Shown: piece after piece, positions 5,296 to 5,870 of the stretch
Layout of the letters: each line of letters opens with the position of its first letter
Position numbering within the stretch: the stretch's first letter is position 1
Program-made: the position numbers and the translations under genes
Notes under the pieces: model-generated
Databases searched by the model: none
Seen by the model: the letters and a program-made list of their open reading frames with translations, nothing else
Told to the model about the DNA's origin: nothing
Assembly: GCA_017478685.1 (NCBI GenBank)
Contig: JAFVDC010000199.1
Span: 1-5,870, forward strand
Direction: 5' to 3'
Source of the DNA: Bacteroidales bacterium
GTDB taxonomy: Bacteria; Bacteroidota; Bacteroidia; Bacteroidales; UBA932
DNA: 5,870 bases

Positions 5296-5870
5296 CTACT
5301 CGGAAGGGACAATATCGGGCGTAAAGTCCCTATACGGGACGTTGTCGTGAAGGATGTACCACACGGCCGTCAGCATCTTGCGAGCTATGGCAACCTGAAC
5401 CTTCATTTTGTTTTTGTGCCGCACGGTGCACTGGATATAGCTAAAGCGATTGTAGTAACAACCTTGGGTCTTACTGGCCGACCACGAGCATTCAATGAGC
5501 GTTTTCCGCAGATACTTGTTGCCGTGAGTTACTCTCCTTGACTTGATTTTCCCGGCACTTTCCTCATTACGAGGCTTTAACCCTGCCCAAGATACAAGAT
5601 GAGCAGCGGTCTGAAAGGCATCCATGATGGTTCCCACTTCGGCAATAATGGCTGTGGCGGAACGGGCTTGTACGCCCGGAATGGTTTGAAGGTTGGCATA
5701 CTGCTTAGGGAAGTACTGTTTGCAAATCTCATCCATCTTGGCCTGACATTCATCCTTGTGCCGTTGTGCAAGCTCAACTTCCTCACGAAGTTGTCTTATG
5801 GTATCTATATCGGCTGCGCTGATGACGCCGGAAAGGGCACTGACAAGGACATCTTTACCAATACGGTTGA
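5296..5870 (-). CDS. IS110-superfamily transposase, C-terminal part (5' end beyond window)
   Basis: The reading frame stays open to the right edge. It enters as NRIGKDVLVSALSGVISAADIDTIRQLREEVELAQRHKDECQAKMDE, so the visible part is about 190 residues. The internal Met at 5736 is not the real start. The N-terminal DEDD (RuvC-like) domain lies outside. The visible part has a helical, probably coiled-coil linker followed by a Transposase_20 domain. This shows the helix-hairpin-helix-like YANLQTIPGVQARSATAIIAEVG, then WAGLKPRNEESAGK and RRVTHGNKYLRKTLIECSW, ending in KMKVQVAIARKMLTAVWYILHDNVPY. The Ser in EESAGK (codon 5557-5559) is the candidate catalytic serine. These recombinases insert DNA by an RNA-guided mechanism. 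The stop is TAG at 5296-5298. It is convergent with nothing and reads toward the receptor operon in the same direction. No frameshift or internal stop is visible, so it may be functional. Confidence 0.92.
   Translation of the reverse strand, partial: NRIGKDVLVSALSGVISAADIDTIRQLREEVELAQRHKDECQAKMDEICKQYFPKQYANLQTIPGVQARSATAIIAEVGTIMDAFQTAAHLVSWAGLKPRNEESAGKIKSRRVTHGNKYLRKTLIECSWSASKTQGCYYNRFSYIQCTVRHKNKMKVQVAIARKMLTAVWYILHDNVPYRDFTPDIVPSE

Larger units (their letters stand above)
5050..5870 (-). mobile_element. IS110-superfamily insertion sequence, partial (left boundary approximate)
   Basis: The element is identified by its transposase at 5296-5870. Members of this superfamily lack classical terminal inverted repeats and often leave no target duplication, so I cannot place the exact left boundary. 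I put it near 5050 because repeats and hairpin potential are dense between about 5060 and 5290 and stop before the AT-rich promoter at 5017-5024. The other end lies beyond the right edge. If the long non-coding stretch after the transposase belongs to the element, the layout fits the IS1111 group. If not, the element ends soon after 5296. Confidence 0.65.

Noticed and set aside
5118..5541. Short frames of 64 and 104 codons in the element's non-coding end and across the transposase
   Set aside because: One lies in the structured non-coding stretch without family features; the other is antisense to the transposase.
1..5870. CRISPR array, tRNA or rRNA genes
   Set aside because: I saw no regularly spaced repeats, tRNA-like cloverleaf or conserved rRNA segment in either strand.

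Overview
The window reads as a Bacteroidales (Bacteroidota) chromosome fragment. Evidence: three upstream regions carry a TAnnTTTG promoter element of the Bacteroides type, Shine-Dalgarno sequences are weak, there is a lipoprotein of the Bacteroidota surface beta-propeller type beside a TonB-dependent receptor, and gmk lies next to nadD. Base composition is moderate to fairly high in G+C in the gene-dense part. I cannot assign a genus.

Layout. (1) Positions 28-1619, minus strand: a tight three-gene operon in the order gmk (guanylate kinase), nadD (NaMN adenylyltransferase), CYTH-domain triphosphatase-like protein. gmk and nadD overlap by 10 bases. nadD and the CYTH gene are separated by one TAG and one AGT codon in the same reading frame. 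(2) 1620-1735: a 116-base divergent promoter region with a -7 element for each direction. (3) 1736-2836, plus strand: a lipoprotein with a YncE/DUF5074-like beta-propeller, most like BtuG, the surface vitamin B12-binding partner of BtuB in Bacteroides. (4) 2837-4995, minus strand: an unrecognised 106-residue protein followed by a BtuB-like TonB-dependent receptor, joined by an ATGA stop/start overlap. The receptor and the propeller gene meet tail to tail with no base between their stop codons. (5) 4996-5870: a short AT-rich promoter region, then about 250 bases of non-coding DNA with short inverted and direct repeats, then the 3' part of an IS110-superfamily transposase running off the right edge on the minus strand.

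How it may work together. Region 1 is nucleotide and cofactor housekeeping: GMP to GDP, NaMN to NaAD with pyrophosphate release, and a probable (tri)polyphosphate or organic triphosphate hydrolase. Regions 3 and 4 look like an outer-membrane corrinoid (or similar chelate) uptake pair: the surface lipoprotein captures ligand and hands it to the TonB-dependent channel. The usual same-direction btuB-btuG arrangement is replaced by a convergent one, and I see no cobalamin riboswitch in front of either transcript. An IS110-type element sits directly upstream of the receptor operon. The stretch after its transposase is a candidate location for the bridge/seek RNA used by this superfamily. That stretch is the part of the window least explained by protein genes.
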